64,000 bases of DNA. It comes from Natronococcus amylolyticus DSM 10524 (lineage in GTDB: Archaea > Halobacteriota > Halobacteria > Halobacteriales > Natrialbaceae). Under the pieces are notes generated by a model, which made no database searches, was not told where the DNA came from, and worked only from the letters and a program-made list of their open reading frames with translations. The stretch spans positions 192,234 to 256,233 of the forward strand of contig NZ_AOIB01000013.1 in the NCBI RefSeq assembly GCF_000337675.1, in the 5' to 3' direction. The translations under genes and the position numbers were made by a program. Position 1 is the stretch's first letter. Each line of letters opens with the position of its first letter. Below, in pieces: positions 17,951 through 27,133 of this stretch.

Positions 17951-18291
17951 TTTTCACCTCGAGAACAGTCGAACCGTCCTCCGGCAACCGATTCGGGACA
18001 TACGACCATCTGACCACAGCCAACTCGAGTAGAGACCTGTTTTCAGGCAATCACTGTCGCCACCAGCTCTTATGCCGTCCAGTGACGCCCTCCACATGAG
18101 TCACGGTAGCGAGGACGACCTCGAGTGGACCGAACTCGAGCCGTTCGTGAGTTCGCTCCCGAAAGACGGGACGAGCGACCGCTCGAGGGATGCCACGGGA
18201 ACGACGATGTCGGCGACCGGAACGAGTGAGTCGGCGAGACGACCCCGCTCGAGCCATCCCGTTTTTGGTGACACCGTCACAACCGACGGGT
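17951..18291. other. Gene-poor interval after the tRNA
   Basis: No convincing gene is seen here. A plus-strand open frame from 18072 begins plausibly (MPSSDALHMSHGSEDDLEW) but becomes Arg/Ser-rich and runs into the next gene in another frame, so it could at best be a decayed remnant. Confidence 0.5.
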
Positions 18292-19167
18292 ATGAGAGAG
18301 TCGATTCGGACGGCGCTGGCTCGCGTCCGAAACCCCGAGTACACCGGCGAGAACAGGTGCGTTCCGTGTACGATCGTCAACGTCTCGCTCGCCGCAGCGG
18401 GGAGCGCGATCATCGGTAGCGTCTCGCGAAAGGGTGGCGCTGCGGCGTTCGCGGGCTCGCTGGCCGCGATCGGCCTCCGGGGCTACCTCGTTCCCGGGAC
18501 GCCGGCGCTGACGAAGCGATACCTCCCGGCGCCGATCCTCGAGCGCTTCGACGCGCACCCGCTCGAGGAGTCCGACGAGGACGCCGAGGCGCTGACGACC
18601 GAGACCATCGAGGAGTACGAACGCCAGCAGGAACGAGCGGTCAATCCCGAGCGGTTCCTCTTGGACGTCGGCGCCGTCGAGCTCCGAGAGAACGATCTCG
18701 GCTTTACCGACGACCTCGCCGACCGGATCGACGGTCGGCTTCGAACGCTGCCCGACGACCCGCTCGAGCCGGCGCTCGTCGCCGAACTGTACGGTCTCGA
18801 GCCTGCGGCGGTAACGGTCGCGGACCGTCCGTATCCCGCCGTCAGGATCGGCCGTCGAATCCACAAGTGGCCGTCGACGGCCGCCCTACGGGCGGATCTC
18901 GCGACCCACCGCGCGCTCGAGGGACTGACCGATCGCTGGCGGGAGGTTCCGCAGGCCCAGCGGATCGAACTGCTCGAGGTGTTGCGGTCGTTCCGCGAGC
19001 GCTGTCCGGACTGCGGGGGACCGATCACGCTGACCGAGGACACCGTCGACTCCTGCTGTCAGACCTACGCGGTCCACGCGCTCAACTGCGACGGCTGCGA
19101 ACAGCCGCTGCTCGAGTTCGATCCGGACGACACCGATCGGGGCGCGAGCGGCGGCTTCCAGCCGTAG
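18292..19167 (+). CDS. Hypothetical protein with membrane-associated N-terminus and zinc ribbon
   Basis: 291 residues, not assigned to a family with certainty. The N-terminal 80 residues contain CVPC and a hydrophobic Gly/Ala stretch (VSLAAAGSAIIG) that could insert into the membrane. The middle is acidic and helical; the C-terminus has CPDCGGP, CC and CDGC, a likely zinc ribbon. The start at 18292 is the ATG preceding MRESIRTALARVRNPEYTG. It lies just downstream of the tRNA-associated repeat region. Confidence 0.7.
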   Translation: MRESIRTALARVRNPEYTGENRCVPCTIVNVSLAAAGSAIIGSVSRKGGAAAFAGSLAAIGLRGYLVPGTPALTKRYLPAPILERFDAHPLEESDEDAEALTTETIEEYERQQERAVNPERFLLDVGAVELRENDLGFTDDLADRIDGRLRTLPDDPLEPALVAELYGLEPAAVTVADRPYPAVRIGRRIHKWPSTAALRADLATHRALEGLTDRWREVPQAQRIELLEVLRSFRERCPDCGGPITLTEDTVDSCCQTYAVHALNCDGCEQPLLEFDPDDTDRGASGGFQP

Positions 19168-19179
19168 GGACCCGTCGGA

Positions 19180-19722
19180 TCAGGCGTCGTCCGGTTCGAC
19201 AGTGATCGTCGTCTCGTCGTACAGCCCCTTCTCGTCGGCGTCCGCGACGTTCAGGCCGGCACCGATCGTGTGCGTTCCGGGCTCGGCAGCCTCCCACTCG
19301 TCGTCGGCGACCCGAAAGTGCTGGTGCCAGCGCTTCGTGAACTGCTTTCGCTCGCCGCGGTCGAACCGGAACCCCTGGGGTTCCGCGGGCGGATCGTGAA
19401 CCGGGATTTCGGCGGCGTCGACGAGCCCGTCGACGCTCCAGCGCCAGAGAATCGGCGAGCGCGTCCTCACCGTAATCGGGAACGGCATCGCGTTTCGCAT
19501 CGTCACGCGAAACGGGATCGCGACCCCGGCCGGGTACGTCGACCGCGGCGTCGAGACGTCGATCGAGATCGCCCAGTGACAGAGTCGGTCGGGAACGAGC
19601 CGACGGCTCAGGCTCGTGCTGTCGATCGACCGCATCGACTGCGGCTCGGTCTCTCGCTCCCGGGGCGAGAAGGGTTCGTCGTCGTCCCGGCGGAGAGCGC
19701 TCGACTCGTAGATCCGACGCAT
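19180..19722 (-). CDS. Conserved hypothetical beta-rich protein
   Basis: 180 residues starting MRRIYESSALRRDDD. The segment YPAGVAIPFRVTMRNAMPFPITV reads like an immunoglobulin-like or CARDB-type beta sandwich, and the C-terminal half (HTIGAGLNVADADEKGLYDETTITV) continues that pattern. No signal peptide, so presumably cytoplasmic. The ATG at 19722 is the last sensible start; the longer frame upstream is low in charge and atypical. Confidence 0.65.
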   Translation of the reverse strand: MRRIYESSALRRDDDEPFSPRERETEPQSMRSIDSTSLSRRLVPDRLCHWAISIDVSTPRSTYPAGVAIPFRVTMRNAMPFPITVRTRSPILWRWSVDGLVDAAEIPVHDPPAEPQGFRFDRGERKQFTKRWHQHFRVADDEWEAAEPGTHTIGAGLNVADADEKGLYDETTITVEPDDA

Positions 19723-19768
19723 AGTTGGTGCAGGCGCGACGAGAACTAAAACGTTCGGAAGCCGCAGG

Positions 19769-21148
19769 TCAGTCGTCGGCGACGGCATCGGTCGCGCCGT
19801 CGTCAGACCGGAACTCGCCGTCGGTGTACCGGTCGTCGTACAGCAGACAGGCGATCTCGTGGGTCTCGCCCGTCGGAACCTGATGGGGATCGTGGGTCTC
19901 GCAAGGCGACGTGAAGGTCTCCTCGAGTCGCTCCCGGGCGGCCTCGAACTCCGCGTCGTGAAGCGCGTCGAGACTCTCGTCGAGCGCGCGCTCGACCGTC
20001 GGGTCGGAAACGGTCTCGGGAATCTCGAACTCCTCGCGGACCGACCGATCGAACGCCTCGCGGGGGAGCTCGTTCGGGTCCGTCGCCTCCTCGTCGACCT
20101 CGTCGACTGCGGTGATCGCCTCGAGCTCCTCGGCGCCTCGAACCCGTAGCTTGAGATCGACGATCGAGCGCCAGACGTCCTGCGGGAGGTCGATCCCGTC
20201 GGGCGGGATGATCCGCGGACACCGGGTGTGGAACCGACAGCCCGACGGCGGGTTCATCGGCGACGGGACGGTTCCGGGGAGCAGGATCTGCTCGCCGTTC
20301 CAGAGCGGATCCGGCTCCGGGATCGCCGATAGCAGCGCCTCCGCGTAGGGGTGATGGGGCGGCGAGAACACCTCTTCGGTCGTCCCGACCTCCGCGAACT
20401 CGCCGAGGTACATCACCGCGATTCGATCCGAGATGTGCTCGACGACGCTCAGGTCGTGGGCGATGAAAATATACGAGAGGCCGAACTCCTCCTGGAGGTC
20501 CTCGAGCAGGTTGAGGATCTGTGCCTGTACCGAGACGTCGAGCGCCGAGACGGGTTCGTCACAGACGATGACCTCCGGGTCGACCGCCAGCGCCCGGGCG
20601 ATACCGATGCGCTGGCGCTGGCCGCCGGAGAACTCGTGGGGGTAGCGGTGGGCGTGGTTCTGGCTCAGTCCGACCGTCTCGAGCAGCTCGTAGATTCGCT
20701 CGGTTCGTGCCTCGCCCTCGGCGATGTCGTGGATATCCAGTGGCTCGCCGATGATGTCGCCGACCGTCAGCCGGGGATTCAGACTCGAGAACGGGTCCTG
20801 AAAGATGTACTGGACGTCGGTTCGCAGATCCCGCAGCTCCGAACTCGAGAGGCCGGTGAGTTCGACCTCCTCGCGGCGGCCGTTCTCGCCGACCCGCTGG
20901 CGATAGTAAACCGAACCGTCGGTCGGCTCGAGCAGACGAAGCAGCGACCGACCGAGGGTACTCTTCCCGCAGCCCGACTCGCCGACGACGCCCAGCGTCT
21001 CGCCCTCGTGAAGCTCGAGATCGATCCCGTCGACGGCCTTGACCCACTTCGTTCGGCCGAGCAGTCCGTCGATGAAGCCGCTGCTCGCGTCGTAGTACTT
21101 CGTCAGGCCCTCGGCCCACAGGATCGGCTCCCCGCTAGACCGGCTCAT
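19769..21148 (-). CDS. dppF: Oligopeptide/dipeptide ABC transporter ATP-binding protein (DppF-type)
   Basis: Second ATPase of the peptide importer, 459 residues. Walker [10 protein letters not shown], signature FSGGQRQR, Walker B VIVCDEP and the switch His ([10 protein letters not shown]) are intact. After the C-terminal oligopeptide segment ([10 protein letters not shown]) an acidic stretch of about 100 residues is inserted before the final [10 protein letters not shown] motif, which makes this protein longer than usual family members of about 330-350 residues. It overlaps the preceding gene by four bases. It is the last gene of the operon. Confidence 0.93.
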   Translation of the reverse strand: MSRSSGEPILWAEGLTKYYDASSGFIDGLLGRTKWVKAVDGIDLELHEGETLGVVGESGCGKSTLGRSLLRLLEPTDGSVYYRQRVGENGRREEVELTGLSSSELRDLRTDVQYIFQDPFSSLNPRLTVGDIIGEPLDIHDIAEGEARTERIYELLETVGLSQNHAHRYPHEFSGGQRQRIGIARALAVDPEVIVCDEPVSALDVSVQAQILNLLEDLQEEFGLSYIFIAHDLSVVEHISDRIAVMYLGEFAEVGTTEEVFSPPHHPYAEALLSAIPEPDPLWNGEQILLPGTVPSPMNPPSGCRFHTRCPRIIPPDGIDLPQDVWRSIVDLKLRVRGAEELEAITAVDEVDEEATDPNELPREAFDRSVREEFEIPETVSDPTVERALDESLDALHDAEFEAARERLEETFTSPCETHDPHQVPTGETHEIACLLYDDRYTDGEFRSDDGATDAVADD

Positions 21149-22230
21149 CGCCGATCACCCTCCGGATTCGGCGCGGTCGCGTCGGCGCGGGTGTCGTGTC
21201 CCTCTCGGATCTCGACCTCGTAGTCGAGTCCCTCCTGGAGCTCGCCGGTGTACTCGAGACACGCCGCCGCGCGCTCGGCGTCGGTTCCCGAGGCGTCCCG
21301 GCCCGTTTCCGGATTCAACAGCGGCGGTTCCCGCTTGGTACAGACGTCCTCGGCGTACGGACACCGGGGGTGGAAGCTACAGCCCGGCGGGAGCTCAACG
21401 AGGTCGGGCATCGTCCCCGGAATCGTCTGGAGGCGCTCGCGCCTGTCGCCGACGCGAGGGATCGAGCTCATCAGCCCGACCGTGTAGGGATGTTTCGGGT
21501 CGTAGTACAGCTCCTCGACGGGCGCCTTCTCGACGGGGCTGCCCGCGTACATCACCATCACTCGATCGCAGACCTCGGCGACGACGCCGAGGTCGTGGGT
21601 GATGAGCTGGATCGCCGTGTCGAACTCGTCGGCCAGGCTCTCGAGCTCCTCCAGGATCTGGGCCTCGATCGTCACGTCCAGAGCGGTCGTCGGCTCGTCA
21701 CAGAGCAACAGGTCGGGATCACAGGACAGCGCCATCGCGATCACCGCTCGCTGTTGCATCCCGCCGGAGAACTCGTGTGGGTAGTCGGAGTACCGCGACT
21801 CGGCCTCGGGGATCCCGACGGTGTCGAGCAGCTGGATCGTCCGTTCGCGAGCCTCTTCGTCGTCGTAGTCGAGATGGTGGCGGACCGCCTCGGCGATCTG
21901 CTCGCCGACGGTGTACACCGGGTTCAGGGCCGTCTGGGCGTCCTGGAAGATCATCGCGATCTCGTTGCCCCGGACGTCCCTGATCTCCTCCTCGCTCATC
22001 TCGAGTAAGTCCTCGCCCTTGAACAGGATCTCGCCGCTCTCGATGCGACCCGGGCTCTCGATGAGCCGCATCAGCGAGAGGGCGGTGACGCTTTTCCCGG
22101 CGCCGCTCTCGCCGACGACGCCGAACTTCTCGCCGCGCTCGATGCGATAGGAGAGGTCGTCGACGGCGGTGACGACGCCCTCCTGCGTGTAGAACTTGAC
22201 CGTGAGATCGTTGACCTCGAGTAGTGCCAT
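21145..22230 (-). CDS. dppD: Dipeptide/oligopeptide ABC transporter ATP-binding protein (DppD-type)
   Basis: First ATPase of the importer, 361 residues. Walker [10 protein letters not shown]-loop [11 protein letters not shown], signature EFSGGMQQR and Walker [13 protein letters not shown] are present, with the C-terminal cysteine motif [11 protein letters not shown] that can bind a metal centre in some family members. An in-frame GTG at 22239 would add MAK; the ATG at 22230 begins just after the upstream stop at 22232 and is preferred. It overlaps dppF by four bases. Confidence 0.94.
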   Translation of the reverse strand: MALLEVNDLTVKFYTQEGVVTAVDDLSYRIERGEKFGVVGESGAGKSVTALSLMRLIESPGRIESGEILFKGEDLLEMSEEEIRDVRGNEIAMIFQDAQTALNPVYTVGEQIAEAVRHHLDYDDEEARERTIQLLDTVGIPEAESRYSDYPHEFSGGMQQRAVIAMALSCDPDLLLCDEPTTALDVTIEAQILEELESLADEFDTAIQLITHDLGVVAEVCDRVMVMYAGSPVEKAPVEELYYDPKHPYTVGLMSSIPRVGDRRERLQTIPGTMPDLVELPPGCSFHPRCPYAEDVCTKREPPLLNPETGRDASGTDAERAAACLEYTGELQEGLDYEVEIREGHDTRADATAPNPEGDRR

Positions 22231-22231
22231 C

Positions 22232-23281
22232 TTAGCCACCTCCCTGCCCTTCGATACCCGTCTCCTGGGCGTCGAAGGCGTCGTTGACCCCGTCGCCGAT
22301 CATGTTCATCGCCATCACGAACAGGAAGATCGCGCCGCCGGGGAAGACCGTGGCCCACCAGGGGATCGCGCCGCCGGGACCCTGGATGAGTGTCTCTCGC
22401 GTCTGGTCGAGCATCGTCCCCCACTCGGCGGTGCCGGGCGGCATGCCGAGCCCGAGGAACCCGAGCGCGGCGACGCCGATGACGACGGTGCCGATGTTGA
22501 GCGTCCCGTAGACGATCAGCGGCGGCATCGCGTTCGGGACGATGTGTTTGAAGATCACCGACCGATCGCGCGCACCTAACGCCTTCGCGGCCATAACGTA
22601 CTCGTTTTCCTTGATCGTCAGGACCTCGCCGCGTATCAGTCGGGCGTAGGTGATCCAGCCCGGGATCGCGAACGCAGCGACGAGCTGCCAGTAGCCGCCG
22701 CCGAGTGTGGCGACGATGATCAGCGCCAGGATGAGGCCGGGGAACGCGTAGACGGTGTCGACGATTCGCATCAGGATCTCGTCGGTCCAGCCGCCGTAGT
22801 AGCCCGAGATCGCCCCGTAAACCAGTCCGAAGGTGGCGCTGAGGCCGACGACGATGAAGCCGATCGAGATGCTGTACCGACCGCCGTACAGGACCCGCGA
22901 GAACAGGTCGCGGCCGTCGCCGTCGGTCCCCATCGGGTGGGAGAGCGTCGGCGAGTCGTAAGTTCCCGCCGACGACTCCGGGCTCATGTACATGATCGTC
23001 GTCGGATCGTAGGGGGCGATCGAGAACGGCTGGACCGTCATCCCCATCATCGTAATCGGACGGGCGAAAACCGCGAGCAGGGTGAGAACGGCGACGACGA
23101 ACAGCCCGATCAGCGCCGTCCGGTTGCGTTTGAACCGCTTCCAGGCCCGCTCGAACCGCCCCTCGGTCTCGCCGCCGCTCTCCTCGGTCCAGTCGGACAG
23201 CGAGTCGCGCTGTCGGACCCGCTCCGGATCGAAGCCGGTCACTCGAATTCGTCCGCGCTCGGTGTGTTGCTCGTTACTCAT
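22232..23281 (-). CDS. dppC: Dipeptide/oligopeptide ABC transporter permease (DppC-type)
   Basis: Inner-membrane permease of 349 residues. A soluble acidic N-terminus (about 50 residues) precedes the first helix (TALIGLFVVAVLTLLAVF), then a periplasm-like loop and the BPD transport core with the EAA loop around EYVMAAKALGARDRSVIFKHI. It ends with a Gln/Gly-rich tail. It overlaps the end of dppB by eight bases, consistent with coupled translation. Confidence 0.93.
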   Translation of the reverse strand: MSNEQHTERGRIRVTGFDPERVRQRDSLSDWTEESGGETEGRFERAWKRFKRNRTALIGLFVVAVLTLLAVFARPITMMGMTVQPFSIAPYDPTTIMYMSPESSAGTYDSPTLSHPMGTDGDGRDLFSRVLYGGRYSISIGFIVVGLSATFGLVYGAISGYYGGWTDEILMRIVDTVYAFPGLILALIIVATLGGGYWQLVAAFAIPGWITYARLIRGEVLTIKENEYVMAAKALGARDRSVIFKHIVPNAMPPLIVYGTLNIGTVVIGVAALGFLGLGMPPGTAEWGTMLDQTRETLIQGPGGAIPWWATVFPGGAIFLFVMAMNMIGDGVNDAFDAQETGIEGQGGG

Positions 23282-24230
23282 ATCTGATCCTCGGATCGAG
23301 AACCGCGTACAGGATGTCTGCGAGCAGATTCGCCAGGACGATGAACACGCCGGTAAACAGCGTGATCGCCATGATCAGGTTGATCTCGCGCTGGTTGATC
23401 GCGTCGATGAACTCGCGACCGAGCCCCGGCCAGTTGAACACCACCTCGACGACGACCGAGCCGGCGACGATACTCGCCGTCAGCGTCGCCGCGAGTGTCA
23501 CGACCGAGATCAGCGAGTTCCGCAGCACGTGTTTGAGGACGACCTGTCGCTCCGGAAGCCCCTTCGCTCGAGCCGCGGTCACGTACTCCTTGTTCAGCTC
23601 CTCGGCCATCGAGGTTCGCATCACGCGCATGATGCTCGCCGCCGCGGCGGTTCCGATCGTGATTCCGGGTAGGATCAGATAGAACAGCATCTGCGGGTGG
23701 TACAGCGGCAGGCGGGAGGGCGGCAACACGGTCCAGATCTCCAGCCAGAGCGCGCCGATCAGGATCAACATCAGGCCGAGCCAGAAGTTCGGGATCGAGA
23801 TCCCCGACAGCGCGACGAAGCGGCTGACGGTGTCGGCGAGCTGGTCTTTCTTGATGGCCGCGTAGATCCCGGTCGGGATCGCGATCAGGAGACCGAACAG
23901 CCAGCCGAACAGGCCGAGCGCGATCGTCTCGGGGAGTCGCGCGATAATAACCGAGGAGACGTCCTGGCCGGAGCTGACAACCTCGCCGAAGTCCCCGGTC
24001 AGGACGTTCCCCATCCAGGTCAGGTACTGCTCCCAAATCGGGCCATCGAGCCCGTATCGGGCGCGCATCTGGGCCTCGTCGGCCGCCGTCATATGGGGAT
24101 TGGTTGCGGCCATCTGGCTGATCGGATCACCCGGCGTGAGATGCACCAGCGCGAAGGTGATCACCGAGACGCCGAACAGAATCGGAACGATCGACAACAG
24201 TCGCTTCAGTATGAAACGTCGTAAACTCAT
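23274..24230 (-). CDS. dppB: Dipeptide/oligopeptide ABC transporter permease (DppB-type)
   Basis: Permease of 318 residues starting MSLRRFILKRLLSIVPILFG, the characteristic DppB N-terminus. Six helices are predicted; the conserved LTPGDPI motif and the EAA loop (YVTAARAKGLPERQVVLKHVLRN) are present. It pairs with DppC to form the translocation path. It starts 39 bases downstream of the substrate-binding protein gene. Confidence 0.93.
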   Translation of the reverse strand: MSLRRFILKRLLSIVPILFGVSVITFALVHLTPGDPISQMAATNPHMTAADEAQMRARYGLDGPIWEQYLTWMGNVLTGDFGEVVSSGQDVSSVIIARLPETIALGLFGWLFGLLIAIPTGIYAAIKKDQLADTVSRFVALSGISIPNFWLGLMLILIGALWLEIWTVLPPSRLPLYHPQMLFYLILPGITIGTAAAASIMRVMRTSMAEELNKEYVTAARAKGLPERQVVLKHVLRNSLISVVTLAATLTASIVAGSVVVEVVFNWPGLGREFIDAINQREINLIMAITLFTGVFIVLANLLADILYAVLDPRIRYE

Positions 24231-24269
24231 GATATTTCTCGAACACTGCAAACGGCTACCGGGACGACC

Positions 24270-26207
24270 TCACTCGAGGTCGTGGTCTTCTATCACTTCT
24301 TCGATGAGCTCCGCGGCCGCCTCGGGGTCGTACTCGTTCGTCGGCCGGATGGTCTCCTCGAGGGCCTCGGCGTCGGTCGTGCCGTTCTCCTCGGCGAGCT
24401 CCGGCAGGTCGGTCCAGGCCGGACGCGCCCAGCCGTTGAGCACGTTGTCGACGATCTCCTGGCGCGGAACGAGGTGGTTGACGGCCCGACGGAGACGGTC
24501 GTCGTCCCACGGCTCGACGTTCATCGGATACTGGATGTACTCGTACCCCCCGGCCTCGACGCTGTCGATGACGTAGTCGTCGTCCTCCTCGAAGTCGTCG
24601 AGGACGTCCGTCGCGAGCCCGTAGGTCATATCGATCTCGTCGCTCTGGAGCGCCCCCGCGCGACTCGAGTCGTCGGGAACGATCTCCATCTCGAGTTCGT
24701 CGATGACGGGGCCGTCCGGGAACTCCTCGGGGCCGTCGAACCACTCCTTGTTCTCGAGACCGATTTCCTCGAGCCAGTACCCGTCGTTCTTGGTGAACTC
24801 GACGTACTGCCCCTCGGAGTAGTCGCTGAGTTCGTAGGGGCCGGTCCCGATCGGGTCGTTGTCGGCGCTGGGGTCGAGTTCGCCGCCCTCGAGTTCGGCC
24901 TGCTCGAGCGAGTGGATGTACAGCCCCGGCAGCTCGCGTTCGGCCTCGGCGTCGGGGATCTGGGCGTAGAGGTTGACGGTGTACTCGTCGACCTCCTCGG
25001 CGTACAGCAGCGAGTCGTAGGTCTGGGCCTCCAGATCGGAGTTCTCGTAGCGCCGGGCCGTCGCGACGACGTGCTCGGCGGTCAGCTCCTCGCCGTTGGT
25101 AAACTCGATTCCCTCGTGGAGTTCGTACTGGAACTGCATCCCGAAGACGCCGTCCTCGACGGCCTCGCCGGCCTCCTCTGGGGTGAGTACGCGTACCGTG
25201 TCGTCCTCGGCCGGGTTGTCATCGGGGTGAGTGACGACGACCTGCTCGTCGGTGTCGAGGACGCCCTCCTCGTCGGCGTCGACCTCGATCATGTACTCCT
25301 CGTAGTCGGTCCGGTCGATGTCCTGGGTCTCGACGAGCTCGTAGTCCTCGGCGAGCCACGGGTAGAGATTCCCCTCGGTGTCGCTTGCGACCAGCTGTTC
25401 GAAGATCAGCACCTGGACGAGCGTCGAGGGCGCACCCGTCGTGTACGGCGGATCGAACAGTTCGGGATCCTCGGTGAGTCCGGCCCGAAGGGTGCCTCCC
25501 TCCTCGAGGTCCGAGATGTCCGTTTCGTCGGGATGGGCGTCCTCGTCGATCCAGGTGACGACCTCGTCCTGTGGGGCGTGGAGCCCGTAGCTGAACGTGC
25601 TCTCGGTGAACGGGTTCTGTCTGAATCCGTGAACGTTTGTGTTCATCACGCCGGCCTGCAGATCGAAGTGCGTGATCGAGCTGTAGCGCTCGTCGGCGAG
25701 GTACTCCCAGATCTCGTCGTAGCGCTCGCGTCGTTCCTCGTCGTCGTCCGCGACGTCGACGCCGTAACGGGCGTCGTCCATCATCTGGTCGAGCTCGTCG
25801 TCGCTGATCCCGTTTAAGTTACAGCACTGGCCGATGTTGTCGCTGTGGTGAAGCGCCTGACAGAAACTTTCGGGGTTGAACGTGCCCGAGAGCCCGATAC
25901 AGGGGACGTACCCGTTCTCGGCGTACTCGGGGTCCATGACGCGCTGGGAGTAGTCGTTGAACTCGTAGGTGTCAATCTCAGTCGTGAAGTAGCCCGACTC
26001 CTCTAGGGAGGTCGCGATCAGGTCGACCATCTGGACCCGGTCGTCGTTGTCGGAGTTGACCTCCAGCTGAACGTGAATCGGCGCGTCGTCGTCGCCGTCG
26101 TCTCCACCAAGACAGCCGGCGACTGCCGCGATACTTACCCCACCAGCACCCTGCAGTAATCGCCGTCTATCGATATCGATTGAGGATTGCTTGTGATCCT
26201 GCACCAT
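24270..26207 (-). CDS. dppA: Peptide ABC transporter substrate-binding lipoprotein with permuted domain order
   Basis: Family 5 extracellular solute-binding protein, 645 residues, exported by the Tat system (DRRRLLQGAGG) and probably lipid-anchored at Cys32 (lipobox VAGC). The domain order is unusual. Residues about 43-220 (DLIATSLEESGYF ... ALHHSDN ... SDDELDQMMDDARYG ... ERYDEIWEYLADE) match the part that normally ends such proteins, while the normal opening strand (GGTLRAGLTEDPELFDPPY) appears only at residue 237. The protein then stops at DPEAAAELIEEVIEDHD, where a usual family member would continue into the first block. It is the first gene of the operon with an AT-rich promoter. The fold is clear; the permutation is my reading. 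Confidence 0.88.
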   Translation of the reverse strand: MVQDHKQSSIDIDRRRLLQGAGGVSIAAVAGCLGGDDGDDDAPIHVQLEVNSDNDDRVQMVDLIATSLEESGYFTTEIDTYEFNDYSQRVMDPEYAENGYVPCIGLSGTFNPESFCQALHHSDNIGQCCNLNGISDDELDQMMDDARYGVDVADDDEERRERYDEIWEYLADERYSSITHFDLQAGVMNTNVHGFRQNPFTESTFSYGLHAPQDEVVTWIDEDAHPDETDISDLEEGGTLRAGLTEDPELFDPPYTTGAPSTLVQVLIFEQLVASDTEGNLYPWLAEDYELVETQDIDRTDYEEYMIEVDADEEGVLDTDEQVVVTHPDDNPAEDDTVRVLTPEEAGEAVEDGVFGMQFQYELHEGIEFTNGEELTAEHVVATARRYENSDLEAQTYDSLLYAEEVDEYTVNLYAQIPDAEAERELPGLYIHSLEQAELEGGELDPSADNDPIGTGPYELSDYSEGQYVEFTKNDGYWLEEIGLENKEWFDGPEEFPDGPVIDELEMEIVPDDSSRAGALQSDEIDMTYGLATDVLDDFEEDDDYVIDSVEAGGYEYIQYPMNVEPWDDDRLRRAVNHLVPRQEIVDNVLNGWARPAWTDLPELAEENGTTDAEALEETIRPTNEYDPEAAAELIEEVIEDHDLE

Positions 26208-26227
26208 GATCTTTCATGTGTAAAGCT

Positions 26228-26243
26228 AATATATATATGTATT
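26228..26243 (-). promoter_or_regulatory. TATA-like promoter of the peptide transporter operon
   Basis: A run of alternating A and T (minus strand ATACATATATATATTA) lies 21-36 bases before the ATG at 26207. It is the strongest TATA-like element in the window and drives the five-gene transporter operon. The rest of 26244-26409 is AT-richer than average and has no gene. Confidence 0.6.
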
Positions 26244-26409
26244 GCTTCAGGACGGCGCAACACTTACCCCGTCTAATTCGGTGTTACTCTGGCGGATGGA
26301 CGTCCAGTAGAACCACCAGTAGGAGACGATCGTTGGAAAGCCTCGGTTACCTGTTGAAGGAATAGAAAACAATTAGAGAGTTTCAATCGCTCAGAAACGA
26401 ACGTGTAAC

Positions 26410-26976
26410 TTAATCGCCCTCTTCGTCGACGATAACGACTTCACCGTCGACGACGTCGACGTTAATCAGCGTCTTGACGTCGTAGCCGGCGTCGGCCACC
26501 TTGTTCTCGCCACCGGCCTTCTTGATCACCGCGACCGTGTCGATGACCTCCGCGCCGATATCGTCGAGCGCCTCGAGCACCGCCGCCAGCGTGCCGCCCG
26601 TCGAGAGCACGTCGTCGAGCACGAGCACCCGTTCGCCCTCGCGAACGTCGTTGATGTACATCTCGTTCTCGGAGTAGCCCGTCTCCTGGAAGATCGCGAC
26701 CTCGTCGTCGAGCCCGTACTGTCGTTTCCGGATGACGGTCAGCGGGATGTCGGTCATCAGCGACACCGCCGTGGAGATGTGAATCCCCATCGCGGCGGGC
26801 GTGACGATCCGGTCGACGTCCTCGAGGTCGGCCTTCCGGATGATGCGGATGACGATTTCGCGCAGGAGGCCGGGGTCGAGCTTCGGGACGCCGTCACTGA
26901 TCGGGTGGACGAAGTAGTGGTAGCCGTCTTTCTCGATGATCGGCGCCTCGAGGAGCGACCGCTTCAGCTGGTCCAT
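26410..26976 (-). CDS. Hypoxanthine/guanine or adenine phosphoribosyltransferase
   Basis: 188-residue type I phosphoribosyltransferase of the archaeal HGPRT/APRT-like group, which salvages purine bases with PRPP. The PRPP-binding motif [13 protein letters not shown] is clear, and the N-terminus [22 protein letters not shown] is typical of this archaeal set. Base specificity cannot be decided from sequence. The ATG at 26976 was chosen as the last in-frame start before that conserved N-terminus. Confidence 0.88.
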   Translation of the reverse strand: MDQLKRSLLEAPIIEKDGYHYFVHPISDGVPKLDPGLLREIVIRIIRKADLEDVDRIVTPAAMGIHISTAVSLMTDIPLTVIRKRQYGLDDEVAIFQETGYSENEMYINDVREGERVLVLDDVLSTGGTLAAVLEALDDIGAEVIDTVAVIKKAGGENKVADAGYDVKTLINVDVVDGEVVIVDEEGD

Positions 26977-27133
26977 GTCGTGGGTCGGACGGTAGGCGAG
27001 TAAAAGTTGACGATACACGCCGGAGCCGTCCGCGCTGAATCGTCCGTACCACGACTCTCTCCGACATCGAGCGCTGTAACCGAGCCACACGGCCGTCGGA
27101 GCGCGATCTCGGAACCCCGACGTGTCGCCGGCC

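Noticed and set aside
18072-18419. Possible gene after the tRNA region (115 codons)
   Set aside because: Only the first 30 residues look coding; the rest is Arg/Ser-rich and overlaps the start of a better gene in a different frame.
24270-26207. Permuted binding protein as assembly chimera
   Set aside because: The frame is continuous over 645 codons with even composition and a matching signal peptide; a chimera would need three in-frame accidents. Read mapping would still settle it.
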